A program made the translations under genes and the position numbers. From Eumeta japonica (lineage: Eukaryota; Arthropoda; Insecta; Lepidoptera; Psychidae), in the NCBI GenBank assembly GCA_005406025.1, contig BGZK01000745.1, forward strand, positions 1 to 64,000: DNA of 64,000 bases, in the 5' to 3' direction. Below the pieces are notes generated by a model. That model made no database searches. It had not been told where the DNA came from and saw only the letters and a list, made by a program, of their open reading frames with translations. Numbering within the stretch: position 1 is the first letter of the stretch; each line of letters opens with the position of its first letter. This document shows positions 1 to 11,130 of the stretch, in pieces.

Positions 1-504
1 CTCATTCTTAGCAAGACAACATATAATCATTACAAAATAACTCAAGTGACCTGCTATAAACTAATACGCCCGGTACCTGGGTACGGGTAAATGTTTCCCC
101 GATGCTGCCACACTGCATGCATCAATGTTCCGTGAGAGATGTCTACACTGTCTTCGTGTGGTGTAAACTTCAAAACAAGCGCAGGGGACGGGTTATGTTC
201 TGACTTGCACCATTGCCTTTCCTGAGTTAAAACCTGGGTATGAGGATCATCTCATATTCATGTAGTTCTACGACGGGGCGGTGTCAGCGGTGCCCAAGCG
301 CAGATCACTCAAACTTTAGAGGCGCGTAAATAGAGGCATTATTTTTGAAATGCTCGCAAATATTTCGTATACGTAAATTGCCTTGAATAATTGAATTCAA
401 ATTCTATGTACACAAACGATCTTAAACCCTATTTTTAAACCATTACGAATACAAAAGCGCTCGAAACTAAATCGTTGTTTCAACCTAATATTTTATTGAA
501 AATG
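1..504. other. Left edge, no gene seen
   Basis: No open frame with recognisable coding character. The stretch 60-310 has higher GC than its surroundings and may be a piece of a dispersed repeat; I cannot name the family. Confidence 0.3.
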
Positions 505-605
505 CAGAATTCGGAGTCGTATACCACCACTGAGATATAATAAGAGTCGGAACTCCATAGAAAAAATAATCGTTGATAGTTACAATTCATTACCAACCTT
601 ACACA
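505..605. repeat. Left arm of a long imperfect inverted repeat
   Basis: ATAAGAGTCGGAACTC at 540-555 is an exact reverse complement of 11061-11076. Similarity continues on both sides: CACTGAG-ATATA outward, and CATAGAAAAAATAAT then TACCAACCTT inward. It covers about 100 bp with small gaps. The arms enclose the THAP/transposase pseudogene. They may be the terminal inverted repeats of the element, or two opposite copies of a small dispersed element. I see no clear target-site duplication. Confidence 0.55.
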
Positions 606-2479
606 CCAAATAAGTGTCACCAACATTGAAATGTTATTCTGTCATTTTGACATTAGAGATGTCCTCTAATCAAAATTCGCTTCATATAGATATCGATAAA
701 ATTTTGGCGGTAAATTTGAATCTTTAGCATAGCTAAATAGATTTATATTTTAGTAATAGGTAAAAAAAACATAAATTAGAATCAATACTTTATTATTAAA
801 AAAATATGCATAGTCAGTGGTTATAATAACAAATACACAAATAAGAATTACTTGATTAAATATTTCTAAAACACACCGATTTCAGTTTGTAGTGAAAACA
901 CACAATTTAGTAGAACATTTGTAAAACTTTCTTTTAATTTGTTAAATTGTACAGTAATAAAAGTTAGGAAACGGTCTCCTAGTTTTGTAATCAATTCAAG
1001 CAATATTTCTGATCACCACTTCTGGAAATTGTAGTTGTTTATCCCAGAAATACTTTAACTAATTACATTTATTCAAAACTTATTGCATTCAATTTTGGCT
1101 CTTATACAATATTAAAACTTGACAACACCACAAAAGCTTCTACATAGAAATAGGATACAGAGTTACATTAAAATTGAGATTTAATTGTGTATGTTATTAT
1201 ACAAAAACGAATTGCTAATGTAGACTGATGCAGCCTATTTATAAGGTGGAACATCTTACAAAAACGTGGCGTCTTACTACCACGATATATCCAGACATCG
1301 CTTTTCACATTATAATTTTTTAAATAGTTTAATTAACACTATATTTAACAATTTATATCGCACAATATTCAGCGGAGCTGCCGGGATATATTCGCCTGCC
1401 AAAACCACCTTGAAAAGACAGCCGACCTCCCGATTTATAAACTAAACATACTACATTTTGTAAAATATCAGTAGAATTGTCCATAGGCTTGAAGGGCTGC
1501 AGAATAATGTTTGCTACCATTCAAATTCAGTGGCTCAGTCAACAACGCCCACCAACTCGCTTTCTTCTTATTTTCTCAGCATCTGAAAGTACAAGTTATA
1601 TGAAAACCAATTCTGATTACATTTTGGCTATCATTCCTACTTCAGTGAATGTCGGTCGCCGAATTACATGGATACACCATCGTATTACTCTAAGAGATCA
1701 ATTACTATCCCCATAGACCAAATTTCATCTTTCTTACATCACCTTTAAAAACATTTCAAGTGTAATAGTAAATTTCCTCTTGTTTTCCATTTTATTATAT
1801 CTATGACTTCAGATGCTGTACGAGGCGCCACCAACACGTCTCCCGAATTCATCATGTAACATAAAACATTTTAAGATTACAGGATATAGTTGACAAAATT
1901 TCACATACTTAGAATAACAGCATGATATATATTAATTACTAAGGGACATAACATAAAGACCATAAACCTATATAATTTTCTTTTACACTTTCCTAATCTA
2001 TAAGAATAAATTACATTAAAATTAAATCAAATTTGCATATAAATTGATTCAACAAAAATTGTTATTTTATAATCAAAACTATTCAAGTCAGATGTATGAA
2101 ATTGCATGAAAATAGGTTTTGCAATTAGTAAAACCATAACATTTCAAAATATTTTACCTTCATTAATCTAAAATTTTGCCTGGAAACTATTCTTAGACTT
2201 TTCTAACCAGATGTAAGTATAAACACTACTGAAATACTGTTAAATTATTATCAGGTTTAAGAGATAGGATGGAAAATTTAGTTATTGGAAATTATTCAGT
2301 TAGTTATAGCCCTGATTTACTCTTTGGCACTGTCGTCTTATTAATAAACGAGCTAAGCGATCTAATACAATTTTAGGCATGTCTGTGAGTTTCACAATTC
2401 ATCCACCTTATGTCACATTTACTAAAAAATAGTGTTACAGTCAATTGGCAAATGTTTGTTACATGTAACTGATTAATTA
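606..2479. other. AT-rich stretch downstream of the transposase relic, no gene seen
   Basis: A 79-codon plus-strand frame (1477-1716) has no recognisable motif and is not supported. A segment at 1386-1411 (ATATTCGCCTGCCAAAACCA) resembles 11188-11207 in direct orientation, which hints that both flanks of the element carry related sequence. Confidence 0.3.
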
Positions 2480-4355
2480 CTTCTTTTCAAAATATCTAAA
2501 GCATCCTGTATCAATCCACATAACTTTATAGATGGATATGTCAATGCATGTTGATCTTTCCACCATTCTCTTAAAGTTATGTAAGAATAAATAGGATTGC
2601 TTGGATTATTTCTTTGGAGCCTGTTCACATACAACACAATTCAGGCTTTTGACCACCGTAGAAGCTATATAACCACTAATGTACACTAACGGTTGTTTAT
2701 CAATTTCAGTGAAATCAGTTTCAACAATATCAAATTCTTCTGGTATAGTTAAAACTGGAACCTCTGAATGTACGTCAGTAATTTGAACTGTTTCAGATTC
2801 AGTAGTTTTTGATAATACATGTTGATCTAAATCAGGTTCAGTAGGATTCTCTTCAAATAGCATATCATGAAAGTTGGTTAATAGTTTTGATAATCTTTTG
2901 GCAATTAGCGCTTCTACTATGTGGGGCAGTTAACCCGGATATTATAGTACTTTTAGGGCAGCTATAAAATTGGTGCAAGTAGGATTTCTATTTGTCGGAT
3001 TGTACTGTAATTATACCGAAAATATTTTCTAATGCATCCTGATTGAACTGCCTTAAATTCATGTTTAAAACCATACTTCTTTCGAAGTAAGTACCAAATG
3101 TCTCGTAATGTATCCATTGAGAGTACATAACCACGAAGACATTTTACTTTTGTACTTGGTTTTCCATCAGCATCTATGAATTTGGTATTTAATAATTTTT
3201 TTAAATCTGTCCATACCTTCAAATGTTTGGTTTTAATGGACACATTTTGTCTTAGACCTATTTTAATATCTTCAGCACAGGAAGGACCATTTGTGAAATC
3301 AAACAACTTATTAAGTTCTTCGATAATCAAAGCAGTGCCATCATAGCAGTACTATTCTCTTGGTAATGACGTGACTCTGTCATTAATTTTAAGACAGTAG
3401 ATTACTGCAATTTTACTTTCATTTTAGCCCTTTCCTTTAGGCTTAACATGTACAGGGCTAATTTTGGACAGATACAAAGATTTTTATTTTTTTCTCTACT
3501 TCTATTAAATGGGACCAATATCCTACGATTGTTAAAGTGTATGTTACCATTAAGAAGAAAATTGTTTCTTATAGATTTAAATAAATGAGGTACATCATAC
3601 ATAATAAACAATTTTTGCCTATCCACCACAAAATAATTTTGTCACGTATAGAAGTTGAATGTGTTAACTTCTTTAAAATATTAATTCCCCATATTCGTTG
3701 ATCCCTGATCACAAACAGTGACAATTATTTTAAAACCTGTTGAGTTTATGGCCCTAATTATCTCAATAATTATACTAGCTAATTTTGAGACGATACTGAG
3801 TCTTTACGAAATAAAATGCAACTGGTTGCTTAAATTTAACACAAATACCCTGTAACATAAATACTAATGCATGATTTGCTAATTGATCTGTCCCTCTCAT
3901 ACCATAATCCTCATAACCTTCAATTTTATCAGAGGGCATATCATATGTAAGATGACTACTTATTGACATTTCATCAAATACTAATGCACAAAGTCTATCT
4001 TGAATAGATCTGCTTGAAGATATTGATTTTAAATACTCTAATATTTTATAATTAATGCCGGGTGCTATAGGGACTTTCTGTAACAAATTCCTAAAGTTTT
4101 AATGCTAGGCAAAGGGATTATGTTTTGCAGTATCTATATGTTTTAGGAGATCGTTTTAAAATACAAATAGCAGCTGCTTTTAGATTTGTTGACCAACGTC
4201 TTCCAGTAGGTTTTCTTTTCTGGTTTTGAAATGCCGACAAGACGAGTTCTTTTAAAATTGGGGATTCAATGTTCTCAATTAATTTGGCACTTTTTTGAGA
4301 CTAGCCAATGTATATTTTGTTTTCAGTTGTTGAATTAATTTCCTTGGCGACATAT
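2480..4355 (-). pseudogene. P-element-like transposase catalytic exon, frame-broken
   Basis: The exon begins after a TTTCAG acceptor with DMSPRKLIQQLKTKYTLASL. It then runs through the P/THAP9 transposase core in several shifted frames. Recognisable open blocks are 3775-4086 (FDEMSI, VFMLQG, KQPVAFYF), 3402-3629 (YDVPHLFKSIRNNF), 2962-3330 (KVKCLRGYVLSMDTLRDIWY and QDALENIFGI) and 2606-2863 (acidic stretch, then CVVCEQ). The end reads KLCGLIQDALDILKRSN and stops at about 2480. Each block is separated from the next by a frameshift or stop, so no functional enzyme can be made from this copy. The blocks are collinear with the family, so this is one decayed gene and not separate genes. Confidence 0.8.
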
Positions 4356-5072
4356 CTGAAACAAAACAAAATTTTTGGAGGTAGTTCTCAGGAGTCTGAA
4401 AATTATAATTAGAAACTATTAAAATTATTTGAATAAAATAGCTAAGCTACTGAAATCTTGTTATAATTAATATTGTTATGATGGAAACGAAAGAGCTTTA
4501 TTTTTAATTTATGGAGAACACAACTATACAAATGATGTGTAAATAATAATATTCAATACCAGTTTTAATATTTTTTAATAATATGATTTGCTACTCTTTC
4601 CATATGCTTCAATAATTAAACGTATCTTAATAATTATCTCCATGGAGCACTCTACAATCATAGCTTTTTAATAATGCAGTTTTAGAACATTACAGACTAC
4701 ATGGATGATGTGATAAGATTTTCTTTTTCTTCTTTTACTTTTGTAATAATCACCACAAAAATTCAAGGATTCCAAAATATAAATATAACAGCAATATAAA
4801 TATTGGGGTCAGCTATGTTTAATAAAATCTAAATAATCATATAAGGTGGTTGGTTGGAATAGAGCTACAACAACTACCATTAAAATGACAAAATTAGAAC
4901 CAACAGCCTAACACTTTTTAGAACATGAGGGTCAATTTAATTTGAATTAGGCTTTAAATAAATGCATTTCCAGGATAGAAATCAAAGCACATTATCTGTT
5001 AATGAGATTAAGGACTAGCACTGTTTAGTAATGGTTGTCATATATAAACACAGTTCGATTTTAGGTGCTCAC

Positions 5073-5144
5073 CTGTGGCATATGATTCGCTTGGAATAGG
5101 TTGTCTTTCTGGACTTGTGCCTGCCATTTCCTCTTGTGCGAAAA
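5073..5144 (-). CDS. Tandem linker exon, copy 5 (72 nt), last before the transposase exon
   Basis: This exon reads FAQEEMAGTSPERQPIPSES then YAT, in phase 1-1, with a TTCTAG acceptor and a GTGAGC donor. Its last base joins AT of the transposase exon at 4355 to give Asp, so the product would continue as DMSPRKLIQQLK. That join in frame supports the chain from linker exons to transposase. Confidence 0.68.
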
Positions 5145-5515
5145 CTAGAAACATTAATTATTTTCCTTATTAAATGTTGTATTCACAAAAAAACAGTAGA
5201 GCTTAAAGTTGACAATAAAAATGTTAGAGTTAGATAAGTACAGTAAAATCTAAACAATCACATAAGATGGCTGGATGGTATAGAGTTGTAATAACTACCA
5301 TTAAGATGACAATAATCAAGACCAACAGCTTAACATTCCTTCTACAACATGAGGGTCTGTTTCCTTGAATTAGGTTTTAAATAAATGTATTCTCAGGATG
5401 GAAATCAAATTACACTATATGGTAATGAAGAAAAGGACTACCTCTGTTACTTAACTTACCATTATTTAGTAATGGTTAACAATTATAAATATATTTTTAT
5501 TTTTTATATGCTCAC

Positions 5516-5587
5516 CTGTGGTATACGATTCACTCAGGGTAGGTTGTCTCTCCTCACTTGTGCCTGGCATTTCCTCTTGTATGGAAA
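5516..5587 (-). CDS. Tandem linker exon, copy 4 (72 nt, 24 residues)
   Basis: This exon reads SIQEEMPGTSEERQPTLSES then YTT, in phase 1-1 with a TTCTAG acceptor and a GTGAGC donor. The other two frames of this copy hit stops, while the conserved frame is open in all five copies. That identifies the coding frame. Confidence 0.68.
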
Positions 5588-5940
5588 CTAGAAACATTAA
5601 TTATTTACCTTACTGCATCTTGTAATATTCACCAAAAAAAACAGTAAGAGCTTAAAATTGACAATAAAATTATATGAGTCAGGTATATGCAGTAAAATCT
5701 AAACAATCATATAAGACGGTTAGTTGGTATAGAGCTGTAACAAATATCTTTAAAATGGGAACAATCAAGAGAAGCGGTTTAACTTGTCTTCTAGAACATG
5801 AGGGTCTATTTAATTTGAATTAAGTTTTCTAAATAAATGAATTCCTAGAGTAGAAATCAAATCACATTGATAATAAGAACTAACCACTGCTAATAATGGT
5901 TGACATTAATAAACACAGAGTTATATTTTTAGGTACTAAC

Positions 5941-6012
5941 CTGTGGCATATGCTTTGATTGGAATAGGGTATCTCTCCTGAATTGTGCCTGGCATTTCCT
6001 CTTGTACGAAAA
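5941..6012 (-). CDS. Tandem linker exon, copy 3 (72 nt, diverged)
   Basis: This exon has phase 1-1 boundaries with a TTCTAG acceptor and a GTTAGT donor. It reads FVQEEMPGTIQERYPIPIKA then YAT. It is the most diverged of the five copies but remains open in the conserved frame and has the same length. It lies within the 4824-6350 tandem block. Confidence 0.65.
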
Positions 6013-6350
6013 CTAGAAACATTAATTGTTTTCTTATTAAATCTTGTAATATTCACCAAAAAAACAATAAAAGCTTAAAGTTGACAATAAAAGTGTTGGA
6101 GTTAGATATGTACCATAAAATCTGAACAATCATATAATTGGTTGGTATAGAGCTATAACAACTACCATTAAGATGACAAAATCAGAATTGATGGCTTAAC
6201 ATGTTTTATAGATCATGGGGGTCAGTTTAATTTGAATTAGGCTTTAAATAAATGCATTCTCATGGTAGAAATCGAACCACATTTTCCGATAATGAAAATA
6301 AAGACTACCACTCATACCTACCCTACCACTTGTTAGTGATGGTTAACAAT

Positions 6351-8373
6351 TGTGCAGATTAAAATTAAATTTGGCCAACTCCACCAAACCAAAAAAAAAG
6401 TTAAATATTGATTTTGCAAGCTAATAAAAAATCTTTAAAGTAGCAATATTCAAAATCAGCCTACTCCATCGTTTCATGAAAAAAAACAGGCACAAATTTA
6501 AACATATGTTTCAAAACTACTTATCCCCATATATTTGTCTTAATCAAGACATTAATAGACAAATCCACTTCAGCCAATCAGAACTCTCGATTCTGTTATC
6601 ATGGCTGATATTTAGTATTAGTACTGTGAGGTTAATGTTTCGTTGCTCCACCATACAAATCCAAAGAATTGAATATTGATTCGAGAGGATTGACAGATAT
6701 CGAACACCTAACCAAGTGCTAATTTTACTTTTTATAATTATCTTAGTCCGCTAATCATTAAAATAATAATTTCTACGTATATTTCATGCTAACTAGGCAC
6801 ATCCTCAGAAAATTGCAGGCAATCACATGCACCAGGGTGTAAGAGTGTTAAAATAACTGACACAACCTCGTTAAGTGAACCGCTGTCAAGCAATGTCAGC
6901 ATTGGATAGAATGGATATTGGATAGAAAGGAGAGGCAAAGCATTAGATAGAGATTTATAGTGGAGAGGCAGATTCGAGGGTCAGCGGTGGGTTGCATGCT
7001 GCATGTTGTAGGCAAGCGCCTATTATGGATTTCCAATTAACGCCTCACACAATACAATGTTTATAAGGAGTTTTAAATCGCCATCGCATAACTAGTAGGA
7101 TGGCTGAAGAACACTGTGATGGTGACAGAAAAAGGTTTTACATACTTCAAAATGAGAAGCTGTGGAGAAATTCATCAAAACGATTAAACCTATTGAGAGC
7201 CATTACTGCCGAGTTAAAAAAGTATGTATATATTTTCATCCTAAACTTTCTATTACTTAATTATACCTAATGTATAAAGATCAATGCAAACTAGAATATG
7301 AAGTTAAACTGAGTTTTTCAGACTGATATTTAACACTAGGTTTAATATTAGTTTCGGAAGTCAGAAAAAATGTCTGCTCCATGTGTCTTCAATTATGAGA
7401 AAGGTCTTAAAGTAGAAACATTCACTTCTGCAAAACGCATTTTGTTGATACAATTACACATGTATACATTAAGAGCTAAAGAATTTTTCAACTACTACAG
7501 GAAGAGACTCCCAATTTGCTTGTAATATAATTTGATTGTTTAAAAAATGCACCACTCCCCAAATTTACCAAACAATTAGTATATTATGTTGACAAATCTA
7601 CTTGTATAATTTTTCATCATCACAGGTTCCTCCCATAATAAATTATCGAAGAACAATGTAAAATCATTATATGTGAACATAAGATCAGTCAAGAAAAGGA
7701 TCAAACAAAATATATCTAAGCCGTATTCTATTGCCTAAATCAGATTAATACAGAAGGTATTGTAAATAATTGGAAGACAAACTGTAAAGAAATGTCGCAA
7801 TTAACTCAGTATTCATTTCCATTTAAGTAAATGCAAAAGGTTTCTTTTGAAAAATGCAGTTGACCAAACATCGAACCAAATTCAAATGAGAACTTTTTGA
7901 TGTTTGTTTTATGTTTTCATTTTCAGGTTTTCATTTTCAGTTTTATGTTGCAATGAGTATTAATAGAGGCATAATAATTAGTAATTTCATTTAATTACCT
8001 ATACAATAAAATAATACTTAATTTTATTTATAAATATGACCCTGTGCTATTCAAGCTCCTTACTCAAATCAAAAGTACCTAATCCCAACAGTATTTAATT
8101 CTAAAGTAGTTAAATCCCGTGTATAAATCAAAATATGCTACCTCAAATATTTTATCAATTTTGTGTTCTTTCCATTACATTTTTATCCAAAAGAAAGTTT
8201 TAATGTTTTCTAAAAGATATGATGAAACTTTCTTCAATCCAATGTTGTATAGCAATAGCTTATAATAAATCCTACAATCTTTTTACTCCCTTATTTGAAA
8301 AGTAATTTTGGTGGAGATGGCATAGTTTGATTTTAATCCACACAATAAATACGTTTCCATTTTTCATGTGATT
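6351..8373. other. Spacer between the two exon arrays, no supported gene
   Basis: In the gene model this is intron. A plus-strand frame from 7100 (MAEEHCDGDRKRFYILQNEK) is open for about 50 codons but has no recognisable domain, and I do not call it. The rest is AT-rich. Confidence 0.3.
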
Positions 8374-8375
8374 AC

Positions 8376-8447
8376 CTGTAGTATACGACTCGCTGAGGGT
8401 AGGTTGTCTTTCCTGACTTGTGCTTGGTATTTCCTCTTGTATGGAAA
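8376..8447 (-). CDS. Tandem linker exon, copy 2 (72 nt, 24 residues)
   Basis: This exon is almost identical to 8794-8865: SIQEEIPSTSQERQPTLSES then YTT. It has the same phase 1-1 boundaries, a TTCTAG acceptor and a GTAATC donor. Intron sequence upstream of it (to about 8790) matches the intron of the neighbouring copy nearly base for base, which shows a recent duplication of the whole exon-intron block. Confidence 0.7.
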
Positions 8448-8793
8448 CTAGAAACAATATTTTCACACATAAACTTAATGTTAAAACGATAAAATTGAAA
8501 GGTAGTTATACTTTATAGAAAATGTCATGAATATGATTCAATAAACATGCTCACACCAATGTTTGTTACTTTTAGTGAATTTAAAAATGAAACTTTACAA
8601 TTATGGTGCCAAAAATACCAATTCATTTTTATCACTCCGGAACTGGGATCGACTCAGACATATTAAAAGAAATAAATGACAAAAATATTCAATTATTTAC
8701 CATCTATTAATTAATAGATATGTGTGAGATTTCAGAGCTAATACTATGGAAACTATGAAGGATGTTAGAAAGATGAAAATGTTTATTATTTAC

Positions 8794-8865
8794 CTGTAGT
8801 ATACGACTGGCTGAGGGTAGGTTGTCTTTCCTGACTTGTGCTTGGTATTTCCTCTTGTATGGAAA
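8794..8865 (-). CDS. Tandem linker exon, copy 1 (72 nt, 24 residues)
   Basis: This exon is flanked by a TTCTAG acceptor and a GTAAAT donor. It starts with two bases of a split codon and ends with one base (phase 1 on both sides), so including or skipping it keeps the frame. It reads SIQEEIPSTSQERQPTLSQS then YTT, and the junction codon GTT gives Val. It differs from copy 2 by a Glu-to-Gln change. It lies within a 418-bp duplicated block with 8376-8447. Function is unknown; the unit is hydrophilic and probably an unstructured linker. Confidence 0.7.
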
Positions 8866-9218
8866 CTAGAAACAATATTTTGACACATAAACTTAATGTT
8901 AAAACGATAAAATTGAAAAGTAGTTATACTTTATAGAAAATGTCATGAATATGATTAAATAAACATGCTCACACCAATGTTTGTTACTTTTAGTGAATTT
9001 AAAATGAATCTTTACAATTAAGGTGCCAAAATACCAATTCATTTTATCACTCTGGAACTGGGATCGACTCAGACATATTAAAAGAAATAAATGACAAAAA
9101 TATTCAATTATTTACCATCTATTAATCAATAGATATGTGTGAGATTTCAGAGCTAATACTATGGAAACTATGAAGGATGTTAGAAAGATGAAAATGTTTA
9201 TTATATAACAATAATTAC

Positions 9219-9443
9219 CATTTCTAGAAAATAAATGCTGAGGAAAATCGAGCAGCTGCACATCAGTAAGAGGAGGTCTAGATAAATTTATTTTGGAACT
9301 GCATGTTTCTTAAGTCTGTTTCCTTTTTATTAAAATCTTCCTTTGAAAAATGGTTGCCACATACAAAACGTATTTTATTAAGCTTCTCAATTGGTAAGTA
9401 CACTAATTCTTCATTGCCAACAACCTTTAGCCACTGTTTACAG
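9219..9443 (-). pseudogene. THAP domain exon 2, with a one-base frameshift
   Basis: After a TTTCAG acceptor the exon reads CKQWLKVVGNEELVYLPIEK and then RFVCGNHFSKEDF, which supplies the CxxH half of the C2CH zinc finger. The frame then meets TAG just after QNKFI. The next frame over continues as LSRPPLTDVQLLDFPQHLFS and ends in the phase that the 72-nt exons require. A single-base difference around 9283-9290 therefore separates two sensible halves. It is either a true inactivating mutation or a base-calling error. The donor is GTAATT. Confidence 0.7.
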
Positions 9444-10434
9444 CTGAAAGTATAATAAAATTGAATGAGGTAATTTATGTTTTAAGGTTAATTAACTAGT
9501 TCATTGATTTAATTACAGTGGAGACTCAATTATCTAGACATCAATTATAATTTAATAATTATATGGATTGCCACCTGAAAAAACTTTGTAGTCTAATTTG
9601 TATATGCACCGATATGTACAACTGGCACTATCTGTCCGGCCCTGTGCAAGCACTGCCCAGTATTTTATTGTTGTTTTAATTAGGCCAGCACTCACTAAGC
9701 GAGTTACTAAACTTTACACCGCTGTATCGTGTCATGTCTGTACTTAAACATATCAAAGCGTAAGGGAATGGTATTCTAGCTTAAAGATTAAATAAATATT
9801 ATTACTTCATTAAAAATGAGACACCAATCATAAGTTATCTGGTATAGGTGATATAGATTTGGTATAGTTAGGTATAAATGATTTCATAATAAGTGATATT
9901 GTAGTATGGATGTACCCTACATTGGGTATTGAATATCCAGAATCGTGATTTAAAATCAGCAGCAGGAAAATTATATTTATTTGATCAATTCTTCAAATTA
10001 TCGGTTCATGAATTTTATATATACTAAATATCACACATTAAATATTTCATATTCAGATATTTATTACTATTAAGGCTTTTGTATGAGAAGCCTTGATCAA
10101 AATCATCTGCAATTTGGTTATCCAAATGCCTTACGCTAACAATTAAACCAGTTAATTTAATCTCCACTGTACATATACATATATATCATACAATTCAATT
10201 ATTATTTTGTGTATCAACTATTTAGATATATATAATTAGTGTATTAGATACTGTTCAAAAATGACAATAAGGCCTATTTCACAAATGGATAGTAGTTACC
10301 TCAAATATCATATTGTTTCTCGAAGCTCAAGTCCTTATTACCATGCCTTAATAAGCAAATTCTTTAGGTAGATATTAAAGAGTCCAAGACGAAAAACACA
10401 TAGATAGATAGGATTGCATAATGTAGGTACTTAC

Positions 10435-10547
10435 ATGTTTTCATCTAACGGAAATCTTGCGAAAAATAATGGTTTTCCGGTGATAGTGACCTCTCTTAAA
10501 TGGCATATTTCACAAATTCGATGAGATCGATGCGGTTTGTTGATCAT
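10435..10547 (-). CDS. THAP domain exon 1 (N-terminal half of the zinc finger)
   Basis: The exon starts at an ATG (10547-10545) and reads MINKPHRSHRICEICHLREV followed by LFFARFPLDEN. The CxxC pair and the RFP block are the start of a C2CH THAP zinc finger, which in P elements contacts DNA. It ends with AT before a consensus GTAAGT donor at 10434-10429. With the C that opens the next exon it makes Ile, so the reading joins as DENICKQWLK. This join places the invariant Trp of the THAP fold directly after the splice. No upstream in-frame Met was examined as an alternative. Confidence 0.75.
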
Positions 10548-11009
10548 TTTTAGGCTTCTAATATAAATAACGAGTGCTATAAATCTTTAAACACCAAATG
10601 GAAAAGTAAGTGCTCAACTCAATATTTACGCTCGTAAATTATGATGAATGATAAATCTCTAAAGCATAAAATTGATAAAGCAGCGAGATATTCCACCTAA
10701 TGCAACGCAACACGAAAATAAACGACAAAACGGTTTAAAAATATGAAGATGTCGATATTAGGTCTAAATAGATCGATAAAATTTAATTGGGTTACCATTA
10801 TAGACTTTTTGCACTTAAAAAAATGAAAACAATTTCAGTAATAATTACAGCAATAAATGTGACTGATTTTAATAAATACATAATAAAATATAAAACACAC
10901 TTTTATAATTATGAAATATACAGTATAAAATATATACTATTAGTAAAATATAATTATACCATCCCTGAAAATGGTTTTTTTAAATTGAGCAACACTATTT
11001 GTAATTTTG

Positions 11010-11130
11010 TCAATGTTGGTACTATATTCGAAGCGATCCATAGAAATAATTTTTGTATGAGAGTTCCGACTCTTATTTATATGCTCAGTGATACCTACGA
11101 CAAAATGGCAAATCTGACATTGTCGGATGA
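11010..11130. repeat. Right arm of the long imperfect inverted repeat
   Basis: This arm is the reverse complement partner of 505-605, with a perfect 16-bp core at 11061-11076. Part of a 128-codon plus-strand open frame overlaps it, but that frame has no recognisable domain and AT-rich composition. The repeat explains the sequence better than a gene does. Confidence 0.55.

Larger units (their letters stand above)
4824..6350. repeat. Tandem ~420-450 bp repeat carrying linker exons
   Basis: The phrase AAAATCTAAA/GAACAATCA recurs at 4824, 5245, 5694 and 6117 (spacing 421, 449 and 423). Each copy carries the same intron text and, in three copies, one 72-nt exon. The fourth, rightmost copy fades out near 6350 without an exon. 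The duplication unit is an exon plus its intron, so it arose by unequal DNA exchange and not by retroposition. Confidence 0.85.
8374..9210. repeat. Two-copy tandem repeat, period 418 bp, carrying linker exons
   Basis: The blocks starting at 8374 and 8792 match almost base for base over their full length, including the exon, the intron text and a shared stretch about a GGATCGACTCAGACATATTA segment. Differences are scattered single bases and small indels. Divergence is much lower than in the 4824-6350 array, so this duplication is younger. Confidence 0.88.
2480..10547 (-). pseudogene. Decayed THAP / P-element (THAP9-like) transposase gene with tandem linker exons
   Basis: On the minus strand a THAP-type DNA-binding domain (exons 10435-10547 and 9219-9443) is followed by five 72-nt linker exons and a long transposase exon (2480-4355). 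The transposase part shows P/THAP9-family blocks: RRWSTNLKAAAICILKRSPK, CALVFDEMSISSHLTYDM, ALVFMLQGICVKFKQPVAFY, VCDQG, YDVPHLFKSIRNNF and QDALENIFGI. Intact members cut and paste DNA by a DDE-type mechanism. This copy cannot, because the long exon changes frame repeatedly, with stops near 4296, 3775 and 3400, and the THAP exon 2 has a one-base shift. Splice phases across the 5' exons are otherwise consistent, so the gene was once spliced. The ends of the mobile unit may be the inverted repeats near 505-605 and 11010-11130. It could be a dead transposon or a decayed domesticated copy. Family assignment is secure; functional state is inferred. Confidence 0.8.

Noticed and set aside
7100..7250. 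Plus-strand ORF MAEEHCDGDRKRFYILQNEK
   Set aside because: Short, no recognised domain, no clear splice partner; it lies antisense in the transposase gene intron.
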